DNA from: Welwitschia mirabilis
Lineage: Eukaryota; Gnetophyta; Gnetopsida; Welwitschiales
Assembly (NCBI GenBank): GCA_051453625.1
Contig: JBOZIK010000001.1
Span: 143,054,267 to 143,118,266, forward strand
Direction: 5' to 3'
Length of the DNA stretch: 64,000 bases
The position numbers and the translations under genes were made by a program. The notes under the pieces are model-generated. The model was given only the letters and a program-made list of their open reading frames with translations, ran no database searches and was not told the DNA's origin. Within the stretch, counting starts at the first letter, position 1; the number at the start of each line of letters is the position of its first letter. Shown here in pieces: positions 24,490 through 38,102 of this stretch.

Positions 24490-25060
24490 GCAAGTATGAG
24501 AAAATTAATTCAAACTTTTATTAAGATAAATTCACCAAAGTCTGTAGGAGGTTAAAATCCATTCAAATTAGAAGCATGACTGAGTAATGCTGAAAATCTT
24601 ATAAGTACCTTAGAATGTGATGAAAATGAAAATGCTTTATTAGTTATTTATATGTTGTAAGGAGAAGTTGACCTATGGTGGAAAATGAAAATGATTAAGT
24701 TAGGAGATCTAGAATTTTCATGGAGGAAATTTGACCATATCTTTAAGAAGAGGTACATTATCAAGTTCTATATTTATTAAAAGATTATAGAATTATACAA
24801 TTTAGGATCAATCCCTTATGTAATCATAGCATGTAATTAGTGCAAATTTGTAGAGTTATTAAGATATGTGTCATATTTGCATCTAAATAAAGAAGCTAAA
24901 GTAAATCTCTTTATTCATAGTCTTCTTCCTTTTATTTCTACTAAAGTATCCATGTTTCAACTTAGGAATCTAGCAGATAATGTATAAAAGGCAAAGATAG
25001 TAGCATAGAATTGCAAAGATAATAAATAAGAAGAAAATTCCTCCACAAAGACATATCATT
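24490..25060 (+). mobile_element. Ty3/gypsy gag remnant
   Basis: Reading the plus strand through several stops gives the classic retrotransposon gag core: KFSPPKFVGG near the start, NAENLISTLECDENENALL, then GEVDLWWKMK with the diagnostic WW pair at 24676-24681, then LEFSWRKFDHIFKKRY, and later NLFIHSLLPFISTKV and FQLRNLADNV. This order and spacing match the Retrotrans_gag family. The frame is broken by several TAA and TAG codons, and the sequence is cut by the gap at 25202. No protease or RT is visible. It is opposite in orientation to the adjacent LTR A3, so it need not belong to that family. Confidence 0.75.
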
Positions 25061-25201
25061 AAGGAAAATAAATCACAAATACCTTACCAAAACAAGAATT
25101 GGTACTTTAGAAAAAGTAATGTCAGTAGTAGTTATAATAGAAGTAGGAATTTTAATAAACCTAAGTAGGCTCCATTTAAAAGAAATTAGAATATTCTTAG
25201 T

Positions 25202-25301
25202 NNNNNNNNNNNNNNNNNNNNNNNNNNNNNNNNNNNNNNNNNNNNNNNNNNNNNNNNNNNNNNNNNNNNNNNNNNNNNNNNNNNNNNNNNNNNNNNNNNN
25301 N
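25202..25301. other. Assembly gap (100 N)
   Basis: A nominal gap. It hides the junction between the gag remnant on the left and LTR copy A3 on the right, including any primer binding site beside A3. Confidence 0.95.
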
Positions 25302-27423
25302 AAAATCACATCTAAAAGCTTACTTTTACAAAGGATTATGTTAAATCTTCAAGCCAAAAATTTTTAAATGAATCTATATGAATGCCAAAAATACATCCTT
25401 AAGTAACTTTTTATAGATAAAGGAGGCAAACAACTTGTATAAATTCATATAATGGTTAAATACAAGAAAAGACAAATTCCTCTTTATATCTAAGATAACT
25501 TAAGTATTATAATCACATCATATGTTAAAGGTCAACCACAAGATGCAATAGATTACAAAAGACAATTAACAATAGATCATTAAATTCCAATACTTTTCAA
25601 GCACAAACTAGAAAATCGACATTTCCAAATGTCCTTCTAGGCAAGACAAATCAGCCATTTCTGTGCTCCGCTCAAATGTCTGTTAAAGACGAATAACATG
25701 GTCTGAGAACTATAACTTTCACAGTTCTTAGTATGGTCTATGACAAGGCCAAGCAAGACAAGATAAAGATTTTTCAAATGTCAATATAGGAAGGAAAAAA
25801 GTAAGAACTTCAAGAAACAAGTTATATCACAAAAACAAGAACCTTATGATTATGAAAGAAGAATAAACTTTCTCATATTTCAATCACTTCACTACCTTAT
25901 TCGGTGATTTGTGAAGCCTAATGCCTTATTTGGTTATCTATGGTTCTGATATACTAATCGCTTCACTACCTTATTCAGCAACCTATGAAGCCTACTGCTT
26001 CATTTGGTGATCTATGATTTTCATTTAATATTTTTATATCTTACTCGCTTCACTACTTCATTTGGTGATCTGTGAAGTCCATAACCTCATTTAGTGATTT
26101 ATGGTCAATCTATCATTCCCACTGCCTCATTTAGTGATATATTGGATTCTCATCTTCCATTGCCTCATTTAATGATCTATGAAATGCTCATAATCATAAG
26201 TCCATAAGAATCATGACATCAAAAGAAGTAGGATAAAGATATAACCATAAAGTATTAGCTTATAATAAGAATAAATTGTATGTAGATCATTGAAGACATC
26301 GAGTATAGAAAATAGTAGGAGTCAAGACCCAAAACAAGGATTGAATGTACTTAGTTATCAAGCATCACACATATTCATATGCAATTCATAAGAAATAGAA
26401 ATAACAAATAGAATAATGGAATGGATATAAATAAAAGAACCAACAAAGAAGTAAGGAGGAATAGAATCATACAACAAAAATAGATTAAGCCATGAAAATT
26501 TACAAGGAAATTATGAAAGATCATGGAACTATATAAAGAAATAATGAAAGACCATGATCATACCTAAAGATTTGAGAACTCTCAAAGATTCCAAGGCTTG
26601 AAGGTTCAAAGGCTTATCCAAGCTCCAAAGTTCAGCAGTGAAGGCTTTTCCAGAAATAAAAGAAAGGAAAAAGAAGAAAAAGGGATCCTATTTATAACTA
26701 AGGTTTAATAAAATATGAAGGATTACAGGCATGTGAAGACAAAACATTAGAAGGAAGGATGGTCAAGGTGGTAAACATTAGTAGAGATTCTACATATGTG
26801 AAGACAAACATTATGAACAAGAATGGTTGAGGTGGTAAAGGTTGGTCAAGGTTTAATAACCATTCTTATTCCATTCCTTTCTAGACCACTGGGTGCATTA
26901 ATATCATAATAGATAACAATGCTGATCATGAAATAATGAGTAATTTCCAAAAACCATATTTAAACTATTTTTTAGATATAAATGCAATAGTTATAAAATT
27001 TTAGTCATAAGAATCATAATTAAATCAAAAAATTTTAACAATGGTAATATTATAACTATTACAAAATGTGAGCTATTATTACATAAAAGTTTCACAATAA
27101 AAATTACACCACTATTAATCTTAAAATACATACATGCAATAACCAGCTTGAGGATATATAACCATATTTTTTTTTCATGAAAATTTAAGAAGAATGCAAT
27201 ACACATAAGAAAAATAATATTAACGTAATCATTAAATATCATTCTTGAGGATTATAAACTAATATTATGGCTTTTTACAAAATGAAGAACTTAAAAATAC
27301 AAAATTTTCCATAATACAATGGTATCTTAACAAATAGAATATCTATATTAGCTTGAGTACTACATAGAATTATTTTAATTAAATTTTTAAGTTAAATCCT
27401 TAGATCTTAAAATCCTGGATGTG
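25302..27423 (-). mobile_element. LTR copy A3 of the Ty3/gypsy-like family (minus orientation)
   Basis: Strongly similar to A1 along its whole length and to A2 in its first part. Minus-strand start: CACATCCAGGATTTTAAGATC-like sequence near 27423. TATA-type box (TATAAATAG, minus strand) at 26688-26696, matching the one in A1. The internal minisatellite lies at about 25880-26190. The left end is truncated by the gap. Beyond 27423 the sequence does not match the flank of A1, so A3 could be a solo LTR or a 5' LTR flanked by host DNA. Confidence 0.7.
25880..26190. repeat. Degenerate minisatellite inside LTR A3
   Basis: The third occurrence of the drifting ~30-bp unit (TTCACTACCTTATTCGGTGA followed by a TTTGTGAAGCC-like half). 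Confidence 0.75.
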
Positions 27424-30400
27424 ATAAGATTCATGCACTTAAAAGTTAAAAGGATTTAATTCTTCTAATCAAAATAGCTTTTACTAGAGAATATTGAATC
27501 CAAGATGAATGATTTAGGAGAGAAGTAGTAAGAGTAATTGCAATAGTCAAATAAATATTTATTACTAATGATAAATTTAGATGCAATAGTAAATTCAAAG
27601 ACTTCCCAAGAGTAGAGGTTATAATCATGCACAAAATTTACTCCTTCATTAAATAAGGCTAGCAACATAAACATTAAAGGAAAATATTCCATATCTATGA
27701 GCATACAAAAACTTTTGTTTTAATTTTTTAGTTTATCATCTTATTAAAATTAATTCACTAAAATATCTAGTTACCTATGGGCTTATGATGCTTACACATA
27801 GAATTCATTGAAATAAATCACAAAATTTAGCTTTAAAATAAAAGGAGATAATACTCCTAAGATAAACTGACATAACACATCAAAGCTTTGACATTCCAAG
27901 AATTATAAGATGAAAGTTTCCCATTATAATTCTACAGGATTAGCATCAAATATTTATTCTTTAGTAATAAATAAGGACATTTATTAAGAACCACTTTGAA
28001 ATACCTTATTATGTGATTAATATAAGTGATATGTAATTTAAGTATAGTAGATCACACATGTTTGGTTTTTACTTTAACATAAAGAAATAGATATTATATC
28101 CTTTTCATGATTTAAATGAAATGTCAAGTGATACATAAGGCAATCTAGGTACAATATTATAATGTATTATCTAAAAACAATTAATACTAGTTGTATAAGA
28201 AAATGCATTAGTCTAAAAAATATAAACTGCATAAGTAGAAATTTCATGTTTTCACTTTATGATAATATGGACAAAATGTCTTACAAATGTCATAACATAA
28301 GAAAAGATCTGATAAAGGAGAAAAATGTAAATAAGTCAATGGAATTAAAATCTTAAATACATAATGTGATGAATGAAATTCATATTAAATTTCTCATGAA
28401 ATGTGTATGTGAAGTAAAACGACCTATTAGAATAATTTTGATACTAAGAAAATCAATCTAAATATTAACATATAAGCATTAAATACATAGATAAAACTTG
28501 AAAACACCCAAGAACATCCCCTATAAGATTGAAAACAATATATAAGATTAAAGAAACTAGATGAAAAGAAAAATAACAATGAGATTTCACATCTTAGTGG
28601 AGAGACAAACTGAAATTATTCTCCAAAGTAAAAAAAAGATAGCATATTCAATGAAGTGAAAATGCTTATGCTTCAACATAAATAAATTTACATGCATGAG
28701 ATTATATAAATATCGAGTATGTTTATATAATCTTAATATTAAAAAAGAACTGATCTCCTTTACATTATATTTGTAGATGCCTTAATTACAAGTGACATAT
28801 ACACATACTAATATAGTTCTTAGTGCTTTCATCATAATATGCATACAAGAAGGAATAATTTATAGTAAAGAAAAATGAAAAATATGAAAGGAATTTTTTC
28901 ATCTAAGAGTTCATTAAGTTAATCAACCAAATCATGAAATATAGAGCACATGCATGATTGAAGCTAAATAAGACAGATGAAGGAAATTGCAAAAACAATA
29001 GATAATAGACTATAGATACAAAAGGAGGATAATAAGAATTAAAAAACCAAATTTAAAAGTTAACATAAAAAATTTTCCAAAAGAAATTCAAACTTTAATA
29101 AATTTAAATGATCATTTAGAATCAAAGAGTAAAATAAATAACAAAATAGAATGTGTATGAATTCATTCTTTTTTAACAAAATTATAAAATGTTGACATTT
29201 ATTCATGTAACTATAATTAAAAATAGGCAAAATAAAGTTTTGATATCACACATTAAATAAACTTAAACATCAAAAAATAAAACAATAAGATTAAACATAA
29301 TAAAAGTGTATCTTTAGCTCTATTGGCTTAAGATTGCAATTTACATTTGAGAAATTCCTTCAGGAAATATCTTCAAATAATCTTCTAGCATATGACTTAT
29401 TTCAAATTGGATTTCCTAGTTTGATGGAAATTATAGGCTATGTGGACTATGGTAAGGACACTAGAGGAAACTAATACTATTTTGGCTTTGACATCATTTC
29501 ATTTGCTTCCATGAATTAAGATAATGCCTTTGTTATTTTCCAACATGAACCAAACTATGTCTAACATCTATATGATATGAAATCATGCCTGTAAGCTCTT
29601 TGTTTTTATATATTTGAAAAAATTCCACATTAATGATGCTCTTTTATAGATTGAAATTAGCTTTGTAATACAATGATATGATTAACTTTTATATCTTGAA
29701 AATAAAATTTTAGTGAGTGTATGAAAAGGACGGATCATTATTTGCAAATGAGGGTTAGCTTTGTGATATAATGATAAGCTTTGCATTTATATTTCGAAAA
29801 GAAAATTGTAGTAAATTTATGAGAATGAATGATCATTAGAATTACTTCTATCATACTTTTAAATTTAATCTTATTTTATTCAAGATTTAATCACTGGAAG
29901 GAATAATTAAAGAATAAAATATAGAAACAATTAAGCAAAAATAATCTAAGAGAAGCATAGTGTTTCCACATCTAGTCATTTATAAATAACATCATCCTCT
30001 AGAAAGTAATACAAAACCTTAAAAAATGAGTAATATAACAAGCATATTAAATATTAAAAAACATGGATATACTTCTAAAAATTTAAAAAAATTAAATTAT
30101 TGATTTTACTATTTTTCATTACCTCCTTAACCCTAAGAAAATCGTATCTAATACTTTGATTTAGATTTTTATATTAATAAATTTATGCTTAGAATTATTT
30201 GCACTCATTTCATTTCTTTTCAAGTAAATTATGAAGTTGTTTTCTTCAAGGATATTACTTCTTTCATTAGCTAAGTTTTTAATTTTCTTAAAAATTACAT
30301 AAGATGATATTTATTTTAAGTATTCTAATTATGTTATGGTCAAGTTGGACTAGTTTAGATATTTAAATAATAAATAATAAAATGATCATAAAATTTTACA

Positions 30401-31289
30401 ATATCCATAGAACACAATGGTTTATACACCAAAATAAAAAGAAATTTAGTCTAATTTATGTACCTGACTAAGGTACTATAAATCCTATTATAGAAAGACA
30501 TGGGAAAGGATGTGAAAAAACAATGATAGACAAGAGTTATGCAAGCTAAATTTAATCTAAGGTCAAGTTAATGCCATACTAATGTTTTTTCATCCTTGTA
30601 GGGAATGACAAATAACTGGTATGTATATTATAAGAGAGCTTATGGATGAATTGATTTACTATGCACTTGCATTAAACCATCATAGAATCAAAAATGTTGA
30701 GTGTTTAATTGATCACATTAATGGAACAAACATCATTATCAAATATGGATTCACATTGTATTTAAGTTAGGAGGTTAGGCTAATGTGTTCAGCATTCTTA
30801 GATTAATTTTAAGTAATAATAGAATGCTAGTAATTATAAGTGATATGAAGACCTAGAGTGAAGATGAAGAATTTCTAGCTTAGATGTGTATCTTGTAGAT
30901 ATGGCTTGATTAGGATCAATCTCTTCTTCTTAAGATTAAGTCTAAAGTAGTAGAAAACTCCTCTAAGCTAGATCTTAAAAATGAGATGAAGGAAACTAGT
31001 CTAAAACATCATTTCTCTACTACAATTTGGTAAATTTAATGTATTGATGTATGAATTTTATGGTAAGGATGCATAAGGTAGTGTTGGAATGCATTCATAT
31101 CCATGAAATCCTTCTAACACATCTTTGAAAATCTCTGTTTACCTTGTTTATAACAATAGCCTAGAGAATATTGATTTATCATAGAAGGGGATGTTATCTA
31201 GTAGGGTAACCTATTTTATAGTTCAACAATTTATACTTTAATTTTCAAATGCTAACTATTTATGCGGAAATTTGGGTGCATTAATATTT
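27424..31289. other. Unassigned AT-rich DNA
   Basis: No gene is supported. A 79-codon minus-strand frame at 27465-27704 (starts MLIDMEYFPLMFMLLALFNE) is Phe/Tyr/Leu-rich. It could be a very old element fragment, but it carries no motif I can name. I found no LTR, poly(A) tail or RNA gene. Confidence 0.45.
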
Positions 31290-32649
31290 TTCATTAATGT
31301 ACAATAAATAGTAAGATTCCCATAGGAATACATGCCTTGCATGGCCAAATATAACTTTTACCAATAGTGCAAGGACTTTTATTTATAATATAGTCTCATT
31401 ATCATTCCTTATAATGGATAGATGTCATGAACTACTAAGTAAGGAAAGAATAATGAGTAAGAAAGACTAAAAATGTATAAATGAGATAGAAATGGATATA
31501 GAATTAATGCTAGAATGATAACATCAAGAAAATCATAAGTATTCAATCAAATCCATGTAGCCTCTACTCTAGTTTAAGCACAATGACATAATCTCATCAA
31601 TAACAGACATGAAAATCATGTAGATCTAGCTCAAGCATAGTGGCATATTATCATCCATCATAGACATGAGGGTGATGTCTCTAAGCCATCTAGTGTTTAC
31701 AACAAGAATATTATAATCTTGAAATGTATGAATCTCCTAAGATTCCATAAAATAAAGGTTTAGGTTATGTAAGCTAGAATGAAAATGAGAATTACCAAAA
31801 GATCTTAAGGTCATAACATGTCTTAGACAATCCTAAGCTTAATAGTATGAGATTCATTAAAACTTAAAATCAAAGTAATGCACTAATAAAATAACATGTA
31901 ACACTTTATTATTAAATAAGTAAAATCATATAATTAATAAAAAGTACTCATGCTAATACATAGAACATGATACTAGCTTGAAAGCTAATTCATCCCTAAT
32001 AGAAAGATTACAAATAAACATTACTAAAGCTCTAATAATATAATATAATATGCTCAATGATCAAACAACTTCAAGTAAAGTAAAATAGGGTATTTACAGG
32101 TTGAATTAGGGTTTTCAAGGCCTAATGGAATTATTCTTTAGAATTCATAAAGTGTATAAGCTCATCCTTTAAAGTGGCTTAAAGCCTAATGGGATCATTC
32201 TCTAGAGTGTTCCAAAGCATAATAGGATCATTATTTAGAATATTCAAAATTGTAATGGAGTCTTTCTTTAGTTATGAGACCACTTTGAGGGGTTTCATTT
32301 AAAGATATTCTTTGTTTATATAATAACTTTGAAAGTGTTCCATATGAATTTCTTACAACATAAAGACTTGAAATGTAAGTATTGAATCATTCTTTACATA
32401 GTAATAAATGTTTTCACTCCTAAAACTAGTGTTGTTACCAAAGATACTTGACATGCCTTCATCTTCTACCACTATGTTTGAAATCATGCTAATATATTAT
32501 ACAATAATAGTGTTAAGGCAAATTATTTGTAAAACTAGATTTTGATAGCCTTAAGTATAATAAATGCATAAAAATGATGTAATGCTAGTTTAAACATAGT
32601 AACATGGCCTAGATATCTTGATGCGAATGTCAATTTTTACATGTTATCA
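31290..32649 (-). mobile_element. 3' LTR (C1) of a minus-strand LTR element
   Basis: About 1.36 kb, homologous over its whole length to 38172-39797 once the SINE there is removed. On the minus strand it begins TGATAACATGTAAAAATTG. The TATA-like position at 32091-32098 has drifted compared with the partner LTR. It keeps the empty target site of the SINE: around 31485-31500 the sequence passes directly through GATAGAAATGGATATAG, where the partner has the insertion. Confidence 0.7.
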
Positions 32650-34156
32650 TATCCCACAACCAACCTTTTATTATTTCCTTAGTAAAAATGATGTATCAAA
32701 GAATAGGTAACATAGTAAAAATTATAAAGTAAATCAATCAATTATAATAATAAATGATGGAGGAATTTGGAAAAATTGGGTAATATATGACAAAACCACA
32801 CTTAGGCAAAAGAGTAGAGTATGAAAGATAGATGTTTAAGTGGAAATAATAGTTCCTCTAACCAAATATAAACTCTATCCTTAAAATTTATATGTTAGGG
32901 AAGAAAATACATGTATAACAATAAGGTTTGAAAAGTAAAGTTGCCATTTCATGTAGTTAGACTAACGAATTGAATAAAAAAGTACACGCAAGGAATACAA
33001 AGTGAAAATAATTCCACATATGGTTAGAAAAGCATGAAAAAAGGGTAAAATTGAAAAAGGATTCTATGAAAAATGACTAAATTATGAGGCTCCACAAATG
33101 GTTATTATGAATGAAAGTAATAGAGAAAGGAAAAATATGAAGGCTAAAAGTGGAGAAAGGTAAAAATGAAGAAAAAGAGGAAAGCGAATATGATAAATAA
33201 TGTGTTAAAATGAGGTTTAAAAAAGATAAAACCCATGCTATAATATGATTTTTTAAAAAATCATAACATACCAATGACCTAAGATGATTGTGTATATGAA
33301 TAAAAAACGATGTAAAGAAGTTAAGACGAATGGAGAAAAAATAGTAGCAATGCTAATTAAAGCCCACAATAGCACTAGTTAAGACTCATGGCAGTCCCAA
33401 TGTTTTGAGACAAATGCTCTTAGGTTTGAAAAAGTGAATAGGAAAAGATACAAAGATTATAAAAATGTAAGAACAAGGTGATGAAATGATAAAAAGAAAC
33501 ACAAAAAATAAGAATTGGATGAAATGAAAGCCTAAGAATAATTTGATCTCAATGAAAATCTATACTAATTTAGTTCTAGCATAACACATGGAAGAAGAGC
33601 TCTCATTATAGAAAATACAAATATAATGTTTGAGGGAATGTGGTATGAGTGAATGTAAGTGGAATGGAATAATGAAATGAATGGAAATGAAGTCAGTAAG
33701 AATGCAACTAAGACTCTACTATGCATGCCATAAATGAATGAGACTATGAAATTAAAGTAATGATGTAGAAAGATTTTATTTAATTATGGATCTAACTCAA
33801 AATAAAGTAAGTCATTGACAAAGTAGGTTCATGAAAATAAATGGTAGTAAAAAGACCTTGAGTAAGAAATTTTAAAATAAGAAAATCATAAGAAATACCC
33901 AATTCCACTGTAAGTTCTTTTCCAATTTTTCCCTTCTATAGTGATGAATGACATGTTGCATGAAATTGATCATATTGAGCATTTAGCGTTAGCATCTCCT
34001 TCCAATAGATTAAACATGTTGTATATGAATAATTTAGTGTTACATCATTAGTAAGAATATATAGCCTTGATGTAGTTAACAAAACCCATTAGAAATGATC
34101 ATAAACAAATGTGCTAGTAAAGAGGTTCAAAATTTCTCTTGTATTTTCTTTTTATT

Positions 34157-34160
<4 letters not shown>

Positions 34161-34210
<50 letters not shown>

Positions 34211-34318
34211 ACACACACNNNNNNNNNNNNNNNNNNNNNNNNNNNNNNNNNNNNNNNNNNNNNNNNNNNNNNNNNNNNNNNNNNNNNNNNNNNNNNNNNN
34301 NNNNNNNNNNNNNNNNNN

Positions 34319-34371
<53 letters not shown>

Positions 34372-34422
34372 ACTCACTCACTCACACATACACACTCTCT
34401 CTCTCTCTCACTCTCACTCTCA
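34161..34422. repeat. Compound (CA)n / (CT)n microsatellite with a gap inside
   Basis: (AC)n runs from 34161 to 34218 with one CCC interruption, then a 100-N gap, then (CT)n from 34319 to about 34366, then imperfect CACT and CTCT repeats to about 34422. The His-Thr and Ser-Leu repeat peptides read here are translation of the microsatellite, not genes. Confidence 0.98.
34219..34318. other. Assembly gap (100 N) in a microsatellite
   Basis: The gap sits exactly at the switch from CA to CT repeats, a typical place for short-read assembly to fail. Confidence 0.95.
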
Positions 34423-35757
34423 TATAGTCATATTCATAGCATATGAAAGGGTTCATTGCCTTATTAGCCTAATAGAGAAGTGATTTCATCCCATGAATGC
34501 TTGAAAGAAAGAATACATCATGAAAGTAAAAAATCATATTTTCTTTACTTGATTCCAAATTGGAAAAATTAAACGAATGTAAGCCTTAATAAAAGAACTC
34601 AAAGATAAATATGGTTCTCTCTTGAAAAATAAGGATTAACCTCATCTTAATGAAAACTATGAAATGGCCAAGTTCTCTTACTCTTATTTATATGAAAAGG
34701 CCACTATCTAGGATTGGTAGGTCTCATAAGCACATAATAAAAGGGATGTGCCTTATGAAATAAGGTCATGATGGAAGATGTAGTTGATAAAGATTAAGAA
34801 GATGGTGGCTTATCCTAGAATGTGGATGAAATTTGGGATCACTTATGTAAAAGCAGTTAAGGCAATGTTTACATAAGTGTTAGTACTCGGGTGATTTTAT
34901 GATAGAAATGCCATCAAGAAACATTGGTTTTATTATAAATAGACTTATGCATTCTAATGATAATATAAGAGGACAAATCTAGTTTAAGATCATGTGATGA
35001 AACTAAACTTTCCTCTTACTAGGATTTTCTAGTTTAATGCATGGGTAAAGGCTTAAGGGTATGAAAGATGTAAAGTTTAAGGATATGAAGGCTATGATTA
35101 AGTGATGGATCTTGGAATGGAAGAGAATTCATATAACATTTTACACATGCTTATATAAAGTTAAAGATAACATTAAAGCTGATAGTACATTATATATGTT
35201 CAAGATCTAAAAGTATCCATCCTATAGCTAGCTCATATATTGTTAACAAATCTCATAAGATATCAGATGAACAAAAATGTGAGTAGCTTGTTACTATATC
35301 AAGAGAGTTCTTATCAAAAGAATTATGCATAAAATCATTAGAAAGTTGTTGTGACTCAAAGGAAGGTTTATCTTCTATATTAAGGTTTAAATTTTTCTCA
35401 AGAGATAAAGATAATATTAAAATGTTTTAATCAAGAAAATGTTAAAAAGAAGGAAGAGATTATTTATATGATTGATCATGTATGAGTTCTTCTTTAATTT
35501 TTATCCTCTCATAAGGATTGTTGAAAGACTCATCCTCAAATATTTAGCTCTCCTTAAGTATATATCTTTTTATAAAGGGTTGAATTTTCTTAATTAATTG
35601 CTCATCATCTAATATATCCTCATTACTTTCTTTCTTATCCCTAAATAGTCTGGTTTGACTTTCATTAATTTTACTATCATTAGTCTTTTTAATATTTCTA
35701 ATATTAGGTTCCAAGGATGTAGAAGTCTACTTCTCTATTTGTTGTTTAGGTGTTATA

Positions 35758-36361
35758 AGGATGTATGTAGTGGTTTGTCTTAAATAATGCATATCTTATT
35801 CTAACTTGTTTAATGAAAAATAAGTTTGTTAGTTTAAATGTTATTGTTCTTGATTGATTTGCATTTAAGCCTCCACAAATATCTTAAGTGTTCCTTTCAA
35901 GGAATTCAAAGAGAATTTTTTAGTATTGGGAGATTAAGGATATTGGTCAAAAGATAAATAAGAGAATAAAGGGTATTCATCAAAAGATGAAGGATAAGAT
36001 AAAATATGTNNNNNNNNNNNNNNNNNNNNNNNNNNNNNNNNNNNNNNNNNNNNNNNNNNNNNNNNNNNNNNNNNNNNNNNNNNNNNNNNNNNNNNNNNNN
36101 NNNNNNNNNAGGATGTATGTAGTGGTTTGTCTTAAATAATGCATATCTTATTCTAACTTTTTTAATGCAAAATAAGTTTGTTAGTTCAAATGCTATTGTT
36201 CTTGATTGATTTGCATTTAAGGCTCCACAAATATCTTAAGTGTTTCTTTCAAGGAATTCAAAGAGAATTTTTTAGTCTTGTGAGATTAAGGATATTGGTC
36301 AAAAGATAAATAAGAGAATAAAGGTTATTCATCAAAAGATGAAGGATAAGATAAAATATGT
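35758..36361. repeat. 252-bp repeat on both sides of a gap
   Basis: 35758-36009 and 36110-36361 are the same sequence with roughly ten substitutions and no length change. The left copy ends at the first N and the right copy begins right after the last N. This is the pattern of two unmerged overlapping contig ends or alleles. A true tandem duplication is the alternative. Confidence 0.95.
36010..36109. other. Assembly gap (100 N), probably false
   Basis: Flanked by matching 252-bp sequences, so the real genomic distance may be negative (an overlap). Confidence 0.9.
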
Positions 36362-37438
36362 CCATGGAAAAAATGTAGGATAAAGGTTAGAAGATGAAGG
36401 AAATCAATAACTAGATGAGAAACAAGGGCCATAAGGGATGCTAACAGATAAAGATTCAAAATACTTTTGGTAATAGTAAATATCTTTAGATTCAAAATCA
36501 CAAAAGTAACATAGAAATTAGTTATTATATAAAGAGGTGCTAAAGTCCCGTGTAGATGCATAATAAGACTGAGTAAAACAAAAAGGGGAATCTAAGAATT
36601 TAAATAAAAGGGAATCCTTTATATTTTTCTTAGGTTAAGAACTAGATGAAAAATGAGGTTTATGATTTTAGAGAAGAGATTTGTTTAAGTCTACCATCAA
36701 GAATACATTATTAATTAAGCTAGATTCTAAAAGATTAGAGTTTAGCACAATGTTCCAAAGGTTAAAAGAGGCTTAAAATGTAACTTTAATAATGTTTTAG
36801 ATTATTCTCTAAAATAAGGATTACAGTAATAACGAGACAAGGCACTTGTACTAGTGTCTCTTAAAGAAATCTTATAAGTAAAATACCAAGTGAAAAAGAT
36901 GAAAAAATAAGGGTTTTGAATTAATGGATGAATGTGGAAAATAAATAGGTAGGCGAAAATGCAAGATGCAATGAATGTAACTCTAAAATATGAAAATATT
37001 AACTAAAACTATAATTAAATGTAGAAACTAAAAATGTAGGAATAAAAAATACATGTAATAAATTACTTCCCTAAGATAATTATAATGATGACCTTCTTAA
37101 AATATATCTTTAATTACTTACTAAGAAAGGCATCCAAGATAGAGAAGTAAAGGAAAGAGAGAAGAAATGGTAGAGATAGAAGGTGAATAGAAGAAAGAAT
37201 TTCTTTATTATTTTTCTTCATGTTTTTTATTCAAATCTACAAAAGATCAATACTTATAGAAAATTTATTATGCTATTCCATATAATATTTGTAAGGTAAA
37301 AAAAAGAAAAATAAAATAAAAACAAAAAAAGGAAAAGAAAGAAAAAGAAGAAAAAGAAAAAAAATAAAAGAAGTAACTAGATCAAGTTCCTTTGATCAAG
37401 TTCTACGCATAATCATCAATAATCCACTAATACTAAAA

Positions 37439-37465
37439 AAATATATATATATATATATATATATA
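37439..37465. repeat. (AT)n microsatellite
   Basis: About 13 AT units following an A-rich stretch. Confidence 0.95.
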
Positions 37466-37841
37466 GACACTAGAAAGAAACTAGCATAAAAGGTAAAAAA
37501 TAAAATATGAAAAAAACTAAAAATAAGTATGAAAATGTAAATTTTGTATGCACCCAATCGTAGCTACCATGTAACTATTCCTAATAATGGAATCAAAATG
37601 CTACTCATGGTGAAATATGACTATACTTATATCTATCTTTAATGTATGATAAATAGTAAGATTGCCCTAAGGATGTGATTCGTATATGATAAAATTCAAT
37701 TTTTACTAGTAATAATAAGACTTCCTTTTATGGTATATCCCAATGTTATTCTTCATTAGGGATAGCTATTATGAACTATCAATAAAGTAAGAACAATAAT
37801 AATGAGATAACAGATTAAAGATTAATAACAGAGTTATACAT

Positions 37842-38002
37842 CAATGACTACTTACCAGAGTGATAAGGTCACAGACACATGAATCCAGAGGTCCAAAGTT
37901 CAAACCTCAGTAGGGCGTGGAATACAAACGAAATAGATTCCATAAGCCCAGGTGCCACTTGGCATTTGTGTGGCACAAAATTACCTATCTGCTATTGGAA
38001 GG
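37842..38002 (+). mobile_element. SINE, 5' part, truncated by a gap (likely duplicate of the next)
   Basis: Same 5' sequence, box-B-like segment and upstream target duplication (AGAGTTATACAT at 37830-37841) as the full copy at 38377. Because the surrounding 435 bp are also repeated across the gap, this is probably not an independent insertion. Confidence 0.75.
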
Positions 38003-38102
38003 NNNNNNNNNNNNNNNNNNNNNNNNNNNNNNNNNNNNNNNNNNNNNNNNNNNNNNNNNNNNNNNNNNNNNNNNNNNNNNNNNNNNNNNNNNNNNNNNNN
38101 NN
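38003..38102. other. Assembly gap (100 N), probably false
   Basis: Flanked by matching 435-bp sequences, which suggests an unmerged overlap. Confidence 0.9.

Larger units (their letters stand above)
32650..37567 (-). mobile_element. Internal region of the C element, gag-like remnant, no pol seen
   Basis: Bounded by direct LTR copies C1 and C2, and about 4.9 kb long before correcting for the gap at 36010. On the minus strand, 36361 down to about 35450 gives hydrophilic, Asn/Gln/Lys-rich sequence through several stops, including FSLNSLKETLKIFVEALN, HYLRQTTTYILITPKQQIEK, DILDDEQLIKKIQPFIKRYI and NNPYERIKIKEEL. This suits a coiled-coil gag N-terminus but is not a specific family match. Nothing resembling protease, RT, RNase H or integrase was found between 32650 and 35400, so the element may be non-autonomous or its pol may be decayed or deleted. 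The region also holds long CA, CT and AT microsatellites. Confidence 0.5.

Noticed and set aside
25073-25367. Open frames on both strands across the gap at 25202
   Set aside because: Most codons are N, and the real sequence on either side is a gypsy gag remnant and an LTR.
34161-34422. A possible CRISPR-like or regularly spaced array
   Set aside because: It is a plain dinucleotide microsatellite with no spacers.
34095-34483. Several frames of 70-114 codons with His-Thr, Ser-Leu, Arg-Glu or Cys-Val repeats
   Set aside because: They are translations of the (CA)n and (CT)n microsatellite and of the N run.
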